The notes under the pieces were generated by a model. That model was not told where the DNA came from and did not search any database. It worked only from the letters and a program-made list of their open reading frames with translations. This document shows positions 7,522-7,901 of a stretch of DNA of 7,901 nt, piece after piece; position 1 is the first letter of the stretch, and every line of letters begins with the position of its first letter. A program made the position numbers and the translations under genes. Location: positions 1-7,901 of the forward strand of contig DFIJ01000080.1 of assembly GCA_002372775.1 (NCBI GenBank), read 5' to 3'. This DNA comes from Christensenella sp. UBA3700. GTDB lineage: Bacteria > Bacillota > Clostridia > Christensenellales > UBA3700.

Positions 7522-7901
7522 TTATTTAGATGGATTATAAGGTGCAAATTTAACTAGATTTCCATTATCGTCATATTCTGCAAGTTCTGCTCTGTTATCG
7601 TATACCTCTGTATTAGCGTAAGCATTGAATGAAAGAGCATTCTGCAATCTTGATATTGGACCAGATAAGCTACTACCACCGATAAATTTAAATGACATAT
7701 TGATGTTTGCTATCATTGGCATCACACCAATTCCTTCAGCATTCAAATCCCACATTAATGGGTCGAAATCAACAGTGAGACTTTCTATTATAATCTTAGT
7801 GTAATAGAAATCACCAACCCTCAATATACATACAGGTGGTCTACCAAATGATAGATTATTAGCTGTATTATTATTGGTATAAGCGTCACTAGAGCCACAA
7901 G
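7522..7901 (-). CDS. Tail-tube/baseplate adaptor-like protein, C-terminal 125 codons, runs off the right edge
   Basis: The frame stays open to the right edge, so the 5' end is outside the window; a TTG at 7824-7822 is an internal Leu codon, not a credible start. The visible part contains FGRPPVCILRVGDFYYTKII, then ESLTVDFDPLMWDLNAEGIG, then VMPMIANINMSFKFIGGSSL, followed by GPISRLQNALSFNAYANTEV and a polar tail ending in NPSK. The pattern 'PPv.i..G.fy...ii.s....fdp..wd..g..PmiA.in.sf' resembles the N-terminal module of contractile-tail LysM adaptors (Afp7, XkdP) and the T4 gp48/gp54 tube-cap and initiator group, which join the tail tube to the hub. In those LysM adaptors the LysM unit follows in the same chain; here it is the next gene. 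The stop lies 7 bases before that gene, so the two are surely cotranscribed. The family assignment is by motif recognition only and is moderately confident; that it is a real C-terminal gene fragment is near certain. Confidence 0.78.
   Translation of the reverse strand, partial: CGSSDAYTNNNTANNLSFGRPPVCILRVGDFYYTKIIIESLTVDFDPLMWDLNAEGIGVMPMIANINMSFKFIGGSSLSGPISRLQNALSFNAYANTEVYDNRAELAEYDDNGNLVKFAPYNPSK

Noticed and set aside
577..7901. Stop-codon reassignment (TAG or TGA read as an amino acid), as found in some very large gut phages
   Set aside because: More than 2400 codons read through in the standard code with no in-frame TAG or TGA, and all three visible stops are TAA. Nothing supports recoding in this window.
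577..7901. Type VI secretion or extracellular contractile injection cluster instead of a phage
   Set aside because: Not excluded, since the hub, LysM and adaptor folds are shared, but the very low GC, the unrecognised AT-rich downstream gene and the wall-hydrolase-tipped hub fit a phage tail better. Neighbouring genes outside the window would decide.

Overview
The window looks like part of the tail-baseplate block of a contractile-tailed phage (or a related contractile injection particle) that infects a member of the Bacteroidota. The host assignment is an inference. It rests on low GC, on the absence of Shine-Dalgarno-like sequence before any of the three visible start codons (the upstream bases are A/T-rich), and on a TAnnTTTG-type promoter between two genes. 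Every supported gene is on the minus strand, so transcription runs from the right edge to the left edge. All three visible stop codons are TAA, and nothing suggests stop-codon reassignment.

Layout in transcription order. (1) 7901-7522: the C-terminal 125 codons of a protein resembling the tail-tube/baseplate adaptor family (T4 gp48/gp54, or the N-terminal part of Afp7/XkdP-type LysM proteins). (2) 7514-7194: a complete 106-residue LysM-like baseplate protein of the gp53/tail-protein-X type. (3) 7188-577: a very large 2203-residue protein. I read it as a baseplate hub/spike fused to cell-wall-cutting modules, ending in a clear NlpC/P60-CHAP-type cysteine amidase with a weaker SleB-like hydrolase candidate before it. 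(4) 536 to beyond position 1: the first 178 codons of an unrecognised protein with its own likely promoter. Its base composition drops sharply about 230 bases into the gene.

Genes 1-3 are separated by only 7 and 5 bases and fit a single operon. In contractile tails the adaptor closes the tube onto the hub, the LysM-like protein holds the baseplate together, and the hub carries the enzyme that opens the peptidoglycan. Here the enzymes are covalently part of the hub, and about 1000 residues of unrecognised sequence lie between the two hub-like parts. That giant multi-module hub is the most interesting item in the window.

The 40-base gap at 537-576 is the only real intergenic space. It holds the promoter and an imperfect inverted repeat that spans the end of the hub gene and the start of the next gene. 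I saw no tRNA, rRNA, CRISPR array, insertion sequence or attachment site.
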